From the NCBI GenBank assembly GCA_016195385.1, contig JACPZS010000127.1, positions 1 to 52,660 on the forward strand: a DNA stretch of 52,660 bases. The letters are read 5' to 3'. This DNA is from Verrucomicrobiota bacterium. GTDB lineage: Bacteria; Verrucomicrobiota; Verrucomicrobiia; Limisphaerales; JACPZS01. Below are positions 9,225 to 17,897 of this stretch, piece after piece. Position 1 is the stretch's first letter. The number at the start of each line of letters is the position of its first letter. The notes under the pieces are model-generated. The model was not told where the DNA came from. It saw nothing but the letters and a program-made list of their open reading frames with translations, and did no database searches. The position numbers were made by a program, and so were the translations under genes.

Positions 9225-10706
9225 AAGTGAGTGGGGGGATTGGCTAGGCTCAGGGGCATGACGACCACCTTGGAAGTTGCGCTTGAGTCCACCATTACCC
9301 CCGACCCTTTGACCACGCTGTTGCCGGCCGAACCCCCGGCGCTGCTGCGGGGCATGGCCAGACGGGTCCACGACTCGGTCCGCGCCGCGGATCAAAACCT
9401 TGGCCATCTCGAAGAAGAGTTGCTGCGCGGCGGCCACGAAGTGTTGCGCCAGATGCTCGAGAAGGCCGCCCAGCAAAAGGCCGACGCCGCTCCGCCCCTG
9501 TGTCCGCACTGTCAGAACAAACTCAGCCGCTTGACCGGAGGCCACTTCACCACCATTCAGACGCGCTTCGGCTCCATCCGCGTGCAGCGCGTGCGAGGTT
9601 ACTGCCGCCGTTGCCGCAAGTGGCGCTTTGCCGCCGATGCCCTGCTGGGTTTGCCGGAGGAAGGCACCCAATCTCCCGCCGTGCAAGAGATGGCCGCGCT
9701 CACGGTCAGCAAAATGCCTGTGACCGAAGCCGAGCAGGTGGTCGAGCGGCTGGCCGGCGTCAAAATCTCCGCCGGCACCTTGGGACGGGCGGCCCGAGCG
9801 CAAGGCCAACGCGCCCAAGAGCAGCGCGCGCAACTGGACAAAAAGATGAGCACACCCGAAGGCCGCGCCCAACAAGACCCCGACCTCCAACTCCAACTGC
9901 CCTTGGAACCGTTCACGCTGGTCATCGAACTGGACGCTTGGAACATCCGCGAACGCGACGACTGGGGCCAAAGCGCCGCCCGGCGGGCCCAAGGAGAGGA
10001 ACCCAGCCGTTGGCACTGGGCCTATGGCGGCACTTGCTTTCGACTGAACCAGCGGGCACAGAGCGCAGGCGGGCGGCCCACGATTTTGAGTCGTGGCTAC
10101 GTCATGACCCGCGGCGGGGTGGACGCGCTCAAAGAACAGCTCTGGGCCGAAGCCATGCGCCGCGGCCTGGGCCGGGCCAACGAAGTGTTGCTCGTGGCCG
10201 ACGGGGCGGTGTGGATTTGGAACTTGGCTGGCGACCGCTTCCCCGGCGCCCGGCAGCGCGTGGACTTTTACCATGTCAGCCAGCACCTGTGGGCCGTGGC
10301 ACACACGTTGCATCCGGAGGATCCGGCCGCGGCACGCGCCTGGGTCCAACCGCTGCTCACCAAGCTCAAGGCCGATGAAAGCTGCGCCGTCATCACCGAA
10401 CTGGAGCAACTGCAAGGGCGGCTGGAAGGAGCCAGCGCCGAGGCGGTGCAGAAAGAAGTCAACTACCTGCAAAGCCACCGGGAACGGATGGACTACGGGA
10501 CGGCCCAACAAAAAGGCGAGCCACTGGGCAGCGGGGCGATGGAATCGACCTGCCGGCAGTATCAATGCCGGTTCAAGCGACCGGGACAATTTTGGAGCCA
10601 GACCGGAGACGAAGCGCTGATGTGTCTGGAAACCTTTCGTCGCAACGGACGCTGGCACCTGCTCTTCCCCCACTCAGCCGACCCTTGCAAAAATTGATCT
10701 GCGCCC
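9206..10706 (+). mobile_element. Complete ISKra4-family insertion sequence, 1501 bp
   Basis: One transposase gene fills the element between 19-bp terminal inverted repeats, and both flanks carry the same 9-bp direct repeat (TTCACACTC at 9197-9205 and 10707-10715). The family is known for GGG tips and target duplications of 0, 8 or 9 bp. The unmutated duplication and intact transposase suggest recent insertion and potential activity. The target was the short intergenic region between the divergent HEAT-repeat gene and the DUF4175-like gene, about 185 bp before insertion. Confidence 0.88.
9258..10697 (+). CDS. ISKra4-family DDE transposase
   Basis: The 479-residue protein has a helical N-terminus, then a zinc-ribbon-like part (CPHCQNKLSRLTGGHFTTIQ and RGYCRRCRKWRF). 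The LGLPEEGTQSP segment that precedes the catalytic domain in this family follows. The DDE core includes FTLVIELDAWNIRERDDWG (first Asp), LLVADGAVWIWN (second Asp) and a C-terminal PLGSGAMESTCRQYQ with the Glu. I start it at ATG 9258 after an AGGGG ribosome-binding site; a GTG at 9231 is possible. The TGA stop lies inside the right inverted repeat. Confidence 0.88.
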   Translation: MTTTLEVALESTITPDPLTTLLPAEPPALLRGMARRVHDSVRAADQNLGHLEEELLRGGHEVLRQMLEKAAQQKADAAPPLCPHCQNKLSRLTGGHFTTIQTRFGSIRVQRVRGYCRRCRKWRFAADALLGLPEEGTQSPAVQEMAALTVSKMPVTEAEQVVERLAGVKISAGTLGRAARAQGQRAQEQRAQLDKKMSTPEGRAQQDPDLQLQLPLEPFTLVIELDAWNIRERDDWGQSAARRAQGEEPSRWHWAYGGTCFRLNQRAQSAGGRPTILSRGYVMTRGGVDALKEQLWAEAMRRGLGRANEVLLVADGAVWIWNLAGDRFPGARQRVDFYHVSQHLWAVAHTLHPEDPAAARAWVQPLLTKLKADESCAVITELEQLQGRLEGASAEAVQKEVNYLQSHRERMDYGTAQQKGEPLGSGAMESTCRQYQCRFKRPGQFWSQTGDEALMCLETFRRNGRWHLLFPHSADPCKN

Positions 10707-10715
10707 TTCACACTC
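10688..10715 (+). repeat. IS right end: terminal inverted repeat and target duplication
   Basis: The element ends at 10706 with TGATCTGCGCCC, the perfect inverse of the first 12 bases of the left end. TTCACACTC (10707-10715) is the second copy of the target duplication. Confidence 0.88.
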
Positions 10716-10815
10716 TTAAGCATGGTTTCAGTGCTTGCCGCCGGGCTTGGATGAGCGTAGTTGTGATGAGCAATTGGGATTGGATTGAATTCAATTCCGA
10801 TACCCGCGCCAGATT

Positions 10816-11703
10816 ATGATTGAACCGTTCTTGAAATCGCAACTGGAGCCAGTGGCCCGGCGGCAGCGTCGGCTTCGCCTCTGGCGTGAACTGGCGGTCG
10901 GCTGGCTCGTCGAGGCGGCGTTCGCCGGCGCTTTGGTTTTCATGCAGTGGCTCTTCGCCTGGCACCTTCCGTTTATCATTCCTCTGCTCGTCTCGGCAGC
11001 AGCGGGCTGGGCCTTGATCGCCGCAGTTCGAGTTCATCATTGGCATCCGGATTACCGAAATATCGCCCGCCGGATTGAGCAGCAACATCCCCGGCTCCAC
11101 GCGTTGTTGCTCACCGCGATTGAACAGCAACCGGACCCTGCCACCGGCAAACTCAATTACCTGCAGGAGCGCGTCATTCGTGAAGCGGTGATCGAGAGCC
11201 AGCGCGAATCATGGCTCGAAACTATTTCCACGCCACGACTTGTGCTCGCGCAAGGCGGACAATGGCTCGCGCTTGCGGTTTTTGGTTTCGCATTGCTTCA
11301 CTTGCGATCCACCGCGCCCGCGCTTGGGGAAGTCGGCGCGGCGGCGGGTGTCACGGTTTCGCCGGGCGACGCCGAGGTGGAACGCGGCAACGCCGTCGCC
11401 GTGCTTGCGCGTTTTCAAGGACGGCTGCCGGCCGATGTCACGTTGATTGTCCACGCGGACGCGAAGCCCGAGCAGCGGATCCCACTGGCCAAGAGCCTGG
11501 CCGATCCCATTTTTGGAACGAGCATTCCGGAAGTGACGACCGACCTGACTTACGCGGTCGAATACGGCGGCCGCCGCATCACTGTCGCAATTCAAAATCG
11601 AGGCGAGCGATCGTTACGAGTTGCAACTCGTCGATGCCGAGGGGCGCACGAACAAAGTGCCGGCGCAGTTTGTCGTCGAGGCGCTGAAGAATCGTCCGCC
11701 TGA
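10816..11703 (+). CDS. DUF4175-like membrane protein, N-terminal fragment (frameshifted)
   Basis: The protein starts with an arginine-rich end and two close membrane helices (about residues 28-75, AFAGALVFMQWLFAWHLPF and IIPLLVSAAAGWALIAAV), followed by a helical segment and a third helix near 150. It then enters an Ig-like extracytoplasmic region (VTVSPGDAEVERGN). After YGGRR (about 11577) the frame turns into arginine-rich nonsense, while the frame one base further gives SQFKIEASDRYELQLVDAEG and continues in the next entry. This is one gene split by a single-base shift between about 11577 and 11600. DUF4175 is my best family guess from architecture. Confidence 0.7.
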   Translation: MIEPFLKSQLEPVARRQRRLRLWRELAVGWLVEAAFAGALVFMQWLFAWHLPFIIPLLVSAAAGWALIAAVRVHHWHPDYRNIARRIEQQHPRLHALLLTAIEQQPDPATGKLNYLQERVIREAVIESQRESWLETISTPRLVLAQGGQWLALAVFGFALLHLRSTAPALGEVGAAAGVTVSPGDAEVERGNAVAVLARFQGRLPADVTLIVHADAKPEQRIPLAKSLADPIFGTSIPEVTTDLTYAVEYGGRRITVAIQNRGERSLRVATRRCRGAHEQSAGAVCRRGAEESSA

Positions 11704-14419
11704 TTTGAAGCTCGTTGCGCCACGCGGCGATCAACGCGTCTCGCCGCTCGAAGAAATGAATTTCGAGGCTGAGATTTGGGATGATTTCGGCGTGACCGGC
11801 TACGGATTGACTTACACCGTCGCCGGCTCCGAACCAAAAACAATAGCGCTGTCCGAAGCCACGGGACCGAACGAGAAGCGCAAGTTCAATCACCTGCTCC
11901 GGCTCGAAAATCTGGCTGTCCATCCCGATCAACTTGTCTCCTATTTCATCTGGGCCGAAGATTTCGGCCCGGACGGCCAGTTGCGCCGCACGTCGAGCGA
12001 CATGTATTTCGCGGAAGTGCGGCCGTTTGAGGAAATTTTTCGCGAAGACCAGACGCCGGAGAACAGCCAGAGCGAGAGCGCCGGCGGCCAGCAACCGCAA
12101 AGCCCGACGACGAAGCTGGCGGAATTGCAGAAGCAAATCATCAACGCTACGTGGAAGCTGGAGCGCGAGCACGGCGGCAAGAAGCCTTCGCCGCACTATC
12201 TCAAGGACGCGCCGGTCGTCGAGCAGTCGCAAAAGCAGGCACTCGATCAACTCGACGAACTCAAAGAGAAAGCGCGTAGCGCGGAGCAAAAAGCCTACGT
12301 AGAGGCCGCCGGGACGGAGATGAAAAAGGCCGTGACGCATCTGACCGATGCGACGAAGTCGCCGAAGCCTTTGCCGGATGCGCTCGCGGCAGAGCAGGCG
12401 GCGTATCAGGCGTTGCTCAAATTGCAGGCGCGCGAGTATTCGGTTTCGCAAAACCGCAGTCGGGGTAGCGGAAGCGGAAGCAGCCAAAGCAACCAACGGC
12501 AGATCGATCAACTCGATCTCAAGATGTCGGACAGCCGTTACGAAACGCAGCGCCAGGCCACACCGCAAAAAAAGACCGAGCAACAGGAACAGGCGCAAGT
12601 GCTCAATCGGTTGAAGGAACTTTCCCAGCGGCAGCAGGACTTGAACGAACGGCTCAAGGAATTGCAGACCGCGCTGCAGGAGGCGAAAGGCGATCAAGAG
12701 CGCGAAGACATCCGTCGCCGTCTCAAGCGCCTGCGCGAAGAAGAACAACAAATGCTCGCGGACATCGACGAAGTGCGCCAGCGGATGGAGCAGCCGCAAA
12801 ATCAGCAGCGCATGGCGGACGCGCGCCAGCAACTGGATCAGATTCGCTCCGACGTGCAGAATGCTTCGCAGGCGATGCAGAACGAATCCGTCTCGCAGGC
12901 GCTGGCATCGGGCACGCGGGCCGAGCGCGACCTCCAGCAAATGCGCGAAGATTTTCGGAAACAGAACTCAAGCCAATTCACCGAGGAAATGCGCCAGATG
13001 CGCAACGACGCGCGCGAGCTGGCGCAGAAGGAGGAAGATCTCGCGCAACAGATGGCTAATCCCGCCCAAGGCCAGCGCAAGCGCCTGAGCGACACCGGCG
13101 AGAACAAAGATTTGGCGGACAAATTCGATCAGCAGAAGCAAAAGATGCAGCACTTGCTCGACGATGTTAAACAGGTCACCGAGCGCGCGGAATCTTCCGA
13201 GCCGCTGTTGTCCAAGCAGCTTTATGACACCTACCGCAAAGCGAGCCAGGGCAGCGCGAACAATGCTTTGGCCACGGCGAGCGAGATGCTAAAACGCAGT
13301 CTGCCGAGCGAGGCCGCGCAGGCGGAACAACGCGCGCGCAAGGAAATCGAAGAACTTAAAAGCAGTGTCGAGCACGCGGCGGAAAGTGTGCTCGGCGATG
13401 ACACCGAAGCGCTGCGATTGGCGAAAAAAGAACTCGAAGATTTGTCGCGCCAGATTGAAAAAGAAATGGCGAGCGGCGCAAGCGCCGGTGAAACCAATGG
13501 CGTAATGGCTGGCGCAACCGGCGATCGTGTCGGTGGTCAACCTAGTTCGCCGGGGAATACAAATCGACAAACTGCTGCGCAAGGTGGTCAACGCGGGCAG
13601 GGCGAACAGCCCGGCGTGCCGGGATCAAGAAGCCAAGCTTCGAATTCGCAGCCGCAGTCGGAAGCAGGGCAGCAGCCAGGATCGGGCCAGGGCAACTCGC
13701 CGGGAAATGCCAATCGCCAGGCTTCGGGTCAAGGCGGTCAGCGCGGGCAGCAAGGTCAGCCAGGCCAAAGAGGATCTGGAGCCCAGGCTTCAAACTCGCA
13801 GGCGCAGCCGGGAGCGGAGCAAGCGCAGCAAGGACAGGGCGAAGGTAACTCACCGGGTGGTCGAGGCGGGCAAGCGTCCGCGGCTGGTCAAGTCGATGCT
13901 CCTCAACCCGGCACACAGGCAAATGCGGGCGGAGGACGCAACCCCGCCGGCTCGCCACGCGGCGGAGCGGGTTTCATGAATCGCGGCGGCGGCACTGAAG
14001 GCGGGGGCAACTTCACCGGCGGCGGTCCAATAACCGGGATCGAATACAGCCAGTGGTCGGATCGCCTCCGCGATGTGGAGGAGATGATCGATCAACCCGA
14101 CTTGCGTAATCGCGTCGCGACCGTTCGTGAGCGTGCCGCCGTGATCCGGCAGGAATTCCGCCGTGAATTCAAGAAGCCGGACTTCGCGCAGCTTTCGTTG
14201 CAGATCGTGAAGCCGCTGGCCGAAGTGCGCAATCGCATCGCCGAAGAATTGGCGCGCCGCGAATCCCGCGAAGCGCTCGTGCCCATCGACCGCGACCCCG
14301 TGCCGACGAAGTATTCCGAACTGGTGCGCCGCTACTACGAGAAGCTCGGCAGCGGCGATGATGCCGGCGGGGCGAATTCAAAGCCGCCTGCTACCGGCCC
14401 GCGCACAAGTTTTCAATAA
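11621..14419 (+). CDS. DUF4175-like protein, C-terminal part with long coiled coil and Gly/Gln-rich linker
   Basis: This is the remainder of the preceding gene after the frameshift; the reading frame is sensible from about 11590. It finishes an extracytoplasmic beta domain (SYFIWAEDFGPDGQL). About 400 residues of Gln/Glu/Arg-rich coiled coil follow (RLKELSQRQQDLNERLKEL, REEEQQMLADIDEVRQRM). Then comes a low-complexity Gly-Gln-Ser-Asn linker with a roughly 47-residue repeat (SPGNxNRQ...GGQRGQ...QASNSQ). The gene ends in a conserved-looking helical domain (IEYSQWSDRLRDVEEMIDQ, KYSELVRRYYEKL). Similar large proteins lie beside BatA/MoxR-type genes in other genomes, but no such gene is here. Function unknown, probably envelope-associated. 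Confidence 0.75.
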   Translation: MQLVDAEGRTNKVPAQFVVEALKNRPPDLKLVAPRGDQRVSPLEEMNFEAEIWDDFGVTGYGLTYTVAGSEPKTIALSEATGPNEKRKFNHLLRLENLAVHPDQLVSYFIWAEDFGPDGQLRRTSSDMYFAEVRPFEEIFREDQTPENSQSESAGGQQPQSPTTKLAELQKQIINATWKLEREHGGKKPSPHYLKDAPVVEQSQKQALDQLDELKEKARSAEQKAYVEAAGTEMKKAVTHLTDATKSPKPLPDALAAEQAAYQALLKLQAREYSVSQNRSRGSGSGSSQSNQRQIDQLDLKMSDSRYETQRQATPQKKTEQQEQAQVLNRLKELSQRQQDLNERLKELQTALQEAKGDQEREDIRRRLKRLREEEQQMLADIDEVRQRMEQPQNQQRMADARQQLDQIRSDVQNASQAMQNESVSQALASGTRAERDLQQMREDFRKQNSSQFTEEMRQMRNDARELAQKEEDLAQQMANPAQGQRKRLSDTGENKDLADKFDQQKQKMQHLLDDVKQVTERAESSEPLLSKQLYDTYRKASQGSANNALATASEMLKRSLPSEAAQAEQRARKEIEELKSSVEHAAESVLGDDTEALRLAKKELEDLSRQIEKEMASGASAGETNGVMAGATGDRVGGQPSSPGNTNRQTAAQGGQRGQGEQPGVPGSRSQASNSQPQSEAGQQPGSGQGNSPGNANRQASGQGGQRGQQGQPGQRGSGAQASNSQAQPGAEQAQQGQGEGNSPGGRGGQASAAGQVDAPQPGTQANAGGGRNPAGSPRGGAGFMNRGGGTEGGGNFTGGGPITGIEYSQWSDRLRDVEEMIDQPDLRNRVATVRERAAVIRQEFRREFKKPDFAQLSLQIVKPLAEVRNRIAEELARRESREALVPIDRDPVPTKYSELVRRYYEKLGSGDDAGGANSKPPATGPRTSFQ

Positions 14420-14498
14420 CGCGCTACCGCTCGCCAGTTGGTTGGTTCTTAAGGGTTCCGTTGGAGTTCACGCGGCAGGGAATCGTGATCAAAGAGGA

Positions 14499-14573
14499 CA
14501 GGGATTTCACGAATGAGCACGGATGGAGAGGCCACTATTGGTAGTCTGTGAAAATCCGTGCAATTCGTGTCTA
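14499..14573. repeat. Imperfect inverted-repeat element (GGATTTCACG type)
   Basis: Arms TTTCACGAATGAGCACGGAT (about 14512-14525) and the complement of AAATCCGTGCAATTCGTGTC (14551-14570) can pair across a short centre. It resembles, at lower similarity, the larger element at 29733-29858. It lies in the gap before the permease gene; the rest of the gap shows no gene. Confidence 0.5.
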
Positions 14574-14628
14574 ACTTTCACAAGCAAAAAATTGACTCGG
14601 CCGCGCACGGTCTGCTAACTCTCCGCGC

Positions 14629-15996
14629 ATGAACCCGCCCGCCCCCGCCGCCTTGCCGCAGTTGCAGCGCCGCTTCGGCCTGCTCCAGGCCACGGCGCTC
14701 AACATGTCGAACATGATCGGCATCGGGCCGTTCATCACGATCCCCGCGCTGATGACCGCGCTGGGCGGCCCGCAATCAATGCTCGGCTGGTTCGTCGCGC
14801 TGCTCATCGCGATCCCCGACGGCATGGTGTGGAGTGAACTCGGCGCGGCGATGCCCGGCTCCGGCGGCTCCTATCTTTACCTCCGCAAAAGCTTCGGCCG
14901 GCTGATGGCTTTTCTTTTCATCTGGCAATTCATTCTGAGCGGCCCGCTGGAAATCGCCTCCGGTTGCATCGGCTTCGCGCAATATCTCGCCTATCTGTGG
15001 CCCGCGCTGGCGAAGTCGGAGAATCAATTGCTCGCCCAACTCGTCGCCGCCAGCGTCGCTGCGGTGAGTGTCGCCCTGCTTTACCGACGCATCACTGGTG
15101 TCGGCAAAATCACCGTCGGATTGTGGATCGGCACGCTGCTGACCGTCGGCGTGGTGATTGTCACCGGCGCGCTGCGCTTCGATGCGAAGGTCGCGTTCGA
15201 TTTCCCGCCCGGCGCGTTCAATTTCTCGTGGGGATTCCTGCTTGGCCTCGGTGCGGCGTCGCGCGTCGGCATTTACGATTATCTCGGCTACTACGACGTG
15301 TGCTACATCGGCGACGAAGTGAAAGATCCTGGCCGCGTCATCCCGCGTTCCATCCTGATCAGCCTCGTCGCGGTCGCGCTGTTTTATTTCGCCATCAATC
15401 TTTCGCTCATCGGCGTCGTGCCGTGGCGCGAATTCGTTCCCGCGAAAGATCCGCCGTCGCCGGTCGCTTCGATGTTCATGGAAAAAATCTACGGCCCGAA
15501 AGTTGCCGCCGTCTTCACCGTCATGGTGCTGTGGACGGCGGTCGGCTCTGTCTTCGCATTGATGCTCGGTTACTCGCGCATCCCGTACGCGGCGGCGCAA
15601 AACGGCGACTTCTTCAAAATTTTCGGACAACTGCACCCGACCAAACATTTTCCGCACATCTCGCTGCTCGTCATCGGCGCGATCTCCATTGTGTGCAGTT
15701 TTCTGCCGCTGATGACCGTCATCGACGCGCTGCTCATCACGCGCATTCTCGTCCAGTTCATCGGGCAGATTTTTGCGGTCATGCAGCTGCGCAAAACTTC
15801 GCCCCAGCTCGAACGGCCCTACCGCATCTGGCTGTATCCCGTGCCGTGCTTCGTCGCGCTGGCGGGCTGGGCGTTTGTCTTTCTGACTTCGGATTGGAAG
15901 TTGATCGCCTTTGGCCTCGGAACGCTTGTGGTTGGAATTCTATTTTTCTTCGGATGGATGAAGTTGAAGGAAAGCAACACGTCCGCCGCCGCGTAA
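14629..15996 (+). CDS. APC-superfamily amino acid/polyamine permease
   Basis: The 455-residue protein has about 12 membrane helices and the N-terminal APC signature: ALNMSNMIGIGPFITIP in helix 1, WSELGAAMPGSGGSYLYLR across helices 2-3, and YDYLGYYDVCYIGDEVKDPGRVIPRSI (seen as YLGYYDVCYIGDEVKDPGR). It should exchange or import an amino acid or amine across the inner membrane; the substrate cannot be read from the sequence. The start ATG 14629 places helix 1 as usual. It is followed by KdsD after 60 bases on the same strand, which may be co-transcribed without functional linkage. Confidence 0.88.
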   Translation: MNPPAPAALPQLQRRFGLLQATALNMSNMIGIGPFITIPALMTALGGPQSMLGWFVALLIAIPDGMVWSELGAAMPGSGGSYLYLRKSFGRLMAFLFIWQFILSGPLEIASGCIGFAQYLAYLWPALAKSENQLLAQLVAASVAAVSVALLYRRITGVGKITVGLWIGTLLTVGVVIVTGALRFDAKVAFDFPPGAFNFSWGFLLGLGAASRVGIYDYLGYYDVCYIGDEVKDPGRVIPRSILISLVAVALFYFAINLSLIGVVPWREFVPAKDPPSPVASMFMEKIYGPKVAAVFTVMVLWTAVGSVFALMLGYSRIPYAAAQNGDFFKIFGQLHPTKHFPHISLLVIGAISIVCSFLPLMTVIDALLITRILVQFIGQIFAVMQLRKTSPQLERPYRIWLYPVPCFVALAGWAFVFLTSDWKLIAFGLGTLVVGILFFFGWMKLKESNTSAAA

Positions 15997-16056
15997 TTGA
16001 CGAAGTGAAATTGATTCTTCGTTGAATCCCATTTTTCTGGCTGGTACTCTTGCGCC

Positions 16057-17028
16057 ATGACGCATCTGGCCCGTGCCCGTGCCGTTTTTGACATCGAATT
16101 GGCCGCGCTCAAAGCCGTGCGCGCGCAACTCGACGAGGCATTCACGCGTGCGGTCGAGCTGGTCGTCGAGACGCTGCGTCAACGCGGTAAGATCGTTGTC
16201 GTAGGTATCGGCAAGTCCGGAAACATCGGGCAAAAAATCGCCGCCACGCTCACGAGCACAGGCTCGACGAGCGTCGTGCTCAACAGCGTCGATGCGCTGC
16301 ACGGTGATCTTGGCATCATTAACGACGGCGACTTGATTCTCGCGCTGAGTTACTCGGGCGAGACGGAGGAATTACTTCATTTATTGCCGGCCCTGAAACG
16401 TTTCCCGGTCAAAATTATTTCTCTCACCAGTGCGCTCAAATCCACGCTTGCGCGACACAGCGATGTCGTGCTCAACGTCAAAGTCCCGCGCGAAGCCTGC
16501 CCGTTTAATCTCGCGCCCACCGCGAGCACAACCGCGATGCTCGCGCTGGGCGATGCGCTGGCAATGGCCGTGCTCGACGCGCGCGGTTTCAAGGAACATG
16601 ACTTCGCCAAACATCATCCTTCCGGCGCCATTGGCCGAGCGCTGCTCCTGCGGGTGAAAGACATCATGCGTCGTGAGGATCGCAACGCCGTCGCCGCCGA
16701 GTCGCTGACCGTGAAGGAAGCGTTGCTCGTGATGACGCGCGCCAAGTCCGGCAGTGTCAGCGTAGTGAATGCGCGCGGCAAACTCGTTGGTGTGTTCACT
16801 GACGGCGACTTGCGCCGCCGCATGGGCAGCGACGATCACGTGCTGGCCGCGCGGCTCGCCGAAGTGATGACACGCAAGCCTATTTGCATTCGAGAAGACG
16901 ATCTCGCCGTGGAAGCGCTGAAAATTTTCAACGAACGCAACATCGACGATGTCATCGTCGTGAACGCACGGAAGGAGCCGGTGGGATTGGTCGATTCGCA
17001 GGATTTGCCGAAATTGAAGTTGATGTAA
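16057..17028 (+). CDS. kdsD: Arabinose-5-phosphate isomerase (KpsF/GutQ/KdsD family)
   Basis: The enzyme converts ribulose 5-phosphate to arabinose 5-phosphate, the first step of Kdo synthesis for lipopolysaccharide, which fits a Gram-negative envelope. The 323-residue protein has a SIS domain (about 35-175: VVGIGKSGNIGQKIA, ALHGDLGIINDGDL, ALSYSGETEELL, and KHHPSGAIG with the family His) and two CBS domains (about 205-260 and 270-323: VKDIMRR, GVFTDGDLRRRM, VMTRKPICI). Length and order match the family. The usual Glu before the HGD motif is Asp here. KdsB or HAD KdsC is not adjacent; the HAD gene at 17898 is of a different subfamily. Confidence 0.92.
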   Translation: MTHLARARAVFDIELAALKAVRAQLDEAFTRAVELVVETLRQRGKIVVVGIGKSGNIGQKIAATLTSTGSTSVVLNSVDALHGDLGIINDGDLILALSYSGETEELLHLLPALKRFPVKIISLTSALKSTLARHSDVVLNVKVPREACPFNLAPTASTTAMLALGDALAMAVLDARGFKEHDFAKHHPSGAIGRALLLRVKDIMRREDRNAVAAESLTVKEALLVMTRAKSGSVSVVNARGKLVGVFTDGDLRRRMGSDDHVLAARLAEVMTRKPICIREDDLAVEALKIFNERNIDDVIVVNARKEPVGLVDSQDLPKLKLM

Positions 17029-17104
17029 CACGAAGGGATTTTTACGCTGTATTCGTCTCCGACACGGAAAAGCCAATTGCTCGTTCGATGAACCAAACAA
17101 ACTT

Positions 17105-17872
17105 ATGCAACGTCACAAACTTGTCCTCGCCGTCCTCTGTGGACTGGCGTTGACGACCTCCATGCCGACAAAAGCCAACGCACAAGCGGACAAGATCCAA
17201 TCCGCAAAAGCTTTCAAACGCCAGATTACGACAACAGTGAGCGCCGAATATCTCCTCTATTTGCCGCATGATTATGACCAAAAGAAATCCAAACGCTGGC
17301 CGCTGATTTTATTTCTGCACGGCGCGGGCGAACGCGGCACCAACGTCTGGACCGTGGCTGTGCATGGGCCGCCGAAGATCGTCAAAGCGAAGCCGGACTT
17401 CCAGTTTATCGTCGTCTCGCCGCAATGCCCGACCGGTCAGACTTGGAACAACGACACCATCATGGCACTGCTCGACGAAATCACGGCGAAATACAAAGTG
17501 GATAAAAGCCGCGTGTATCTGACGGGCCTGAGCATGGGCGGCTTCGGCTCCTGGAGTCTGGCCACGTCGCACCCGGAACGCTTCGCGGCGGTTGCGCCGA
17601 TTTGCGGCGGCGGCGATCCGATTCGGATTCTGCTCGCGGACAAGCAGCGGCTCGAGATTTTGAAGTCGCTGCCGATCTGGGCGTTTCACGGCGCGAAGGA
17701 TAACGTGGTGAAACTGGAACGCTCAGAGCAAATGGTGAACGCCTTCAAGAAAATCGGGAACGACGTCAAGCTCACGGTGTATCCGGAGGCCGGCCACGAC
17801 TCCTGGACGGAAGCCTACAATAATCCCGAACTTTACGAGTGGTTCCTCCAACACTCGCGCCCACAGAAATAA
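17105..17872 (+). CDS. Secreted alpha/beta-hydrolase esterase (PHB-depolymerase/prolyl-oligopeptidase-like)
   Basis: A signal peptide (MQRHKLVLAVLCGLALTTS...ANAQA) leads into a single hydrolase domain. The oxyanion region is ILFLHGAGERGTN, the nucleophile elbow is YLTGLSMGGFGSW (GxSxG), the acid is near AFHGAKDNVV and the His is in EAGHDSWTEAY. Family members are feruloyl or acetyl esterases acting on plant polysaccharides, or depolymerases; the exact ester is not readable. It is one of five secreted or esterase-like hydrolases in this window. Confidence 0.85.
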   Translation: MQRHKLVLAVLCGLALTTSMPTKANAQADKIQSAKAFKRQITTTVSAEYLLYLPHDYDQKKSKRWPLILFLHGAGERGTNVWTVAVHGPPKIVKAKPDFQFIVVSPQCPTGQTWNNDTIMALLDEITAKYKVDKSRVYLTGLSMGGFGSWSLATSHPERFAAVAPICGGGDPIRILLADKQRLEILKSLPIWAFHGAKDNVVKLERSEQMVNAFKKIGNDVKLTVYPEAGHDSWTEAYNNPELYEWFLQHSRPQK

Positions 17873-17897
17873 CATTCGCGACGAAAAGCAAAACGTC

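Noticed and set aside
9198-10673. Long antisense open frame across the transposase gene
   Set aside because: It is a GC-rich shadow of the transposase; it begins in the terminal repeat and has no recognisable domain.
11579-12940. 453-codon antisense frame in the coiled-coil gene
   Set aside because: Leu/Arg-rich shadow of the Gln/Glu-rich coding strand without a domain.
14592-14620. Sigma-70 promoter before the permease gene (TTGACT, 16-17 bases, GCTAAC/CTAACT)
   Set aside because: The -10 match is poor and would leave almost no leader before the ATG; a chance match cannot be excluded.
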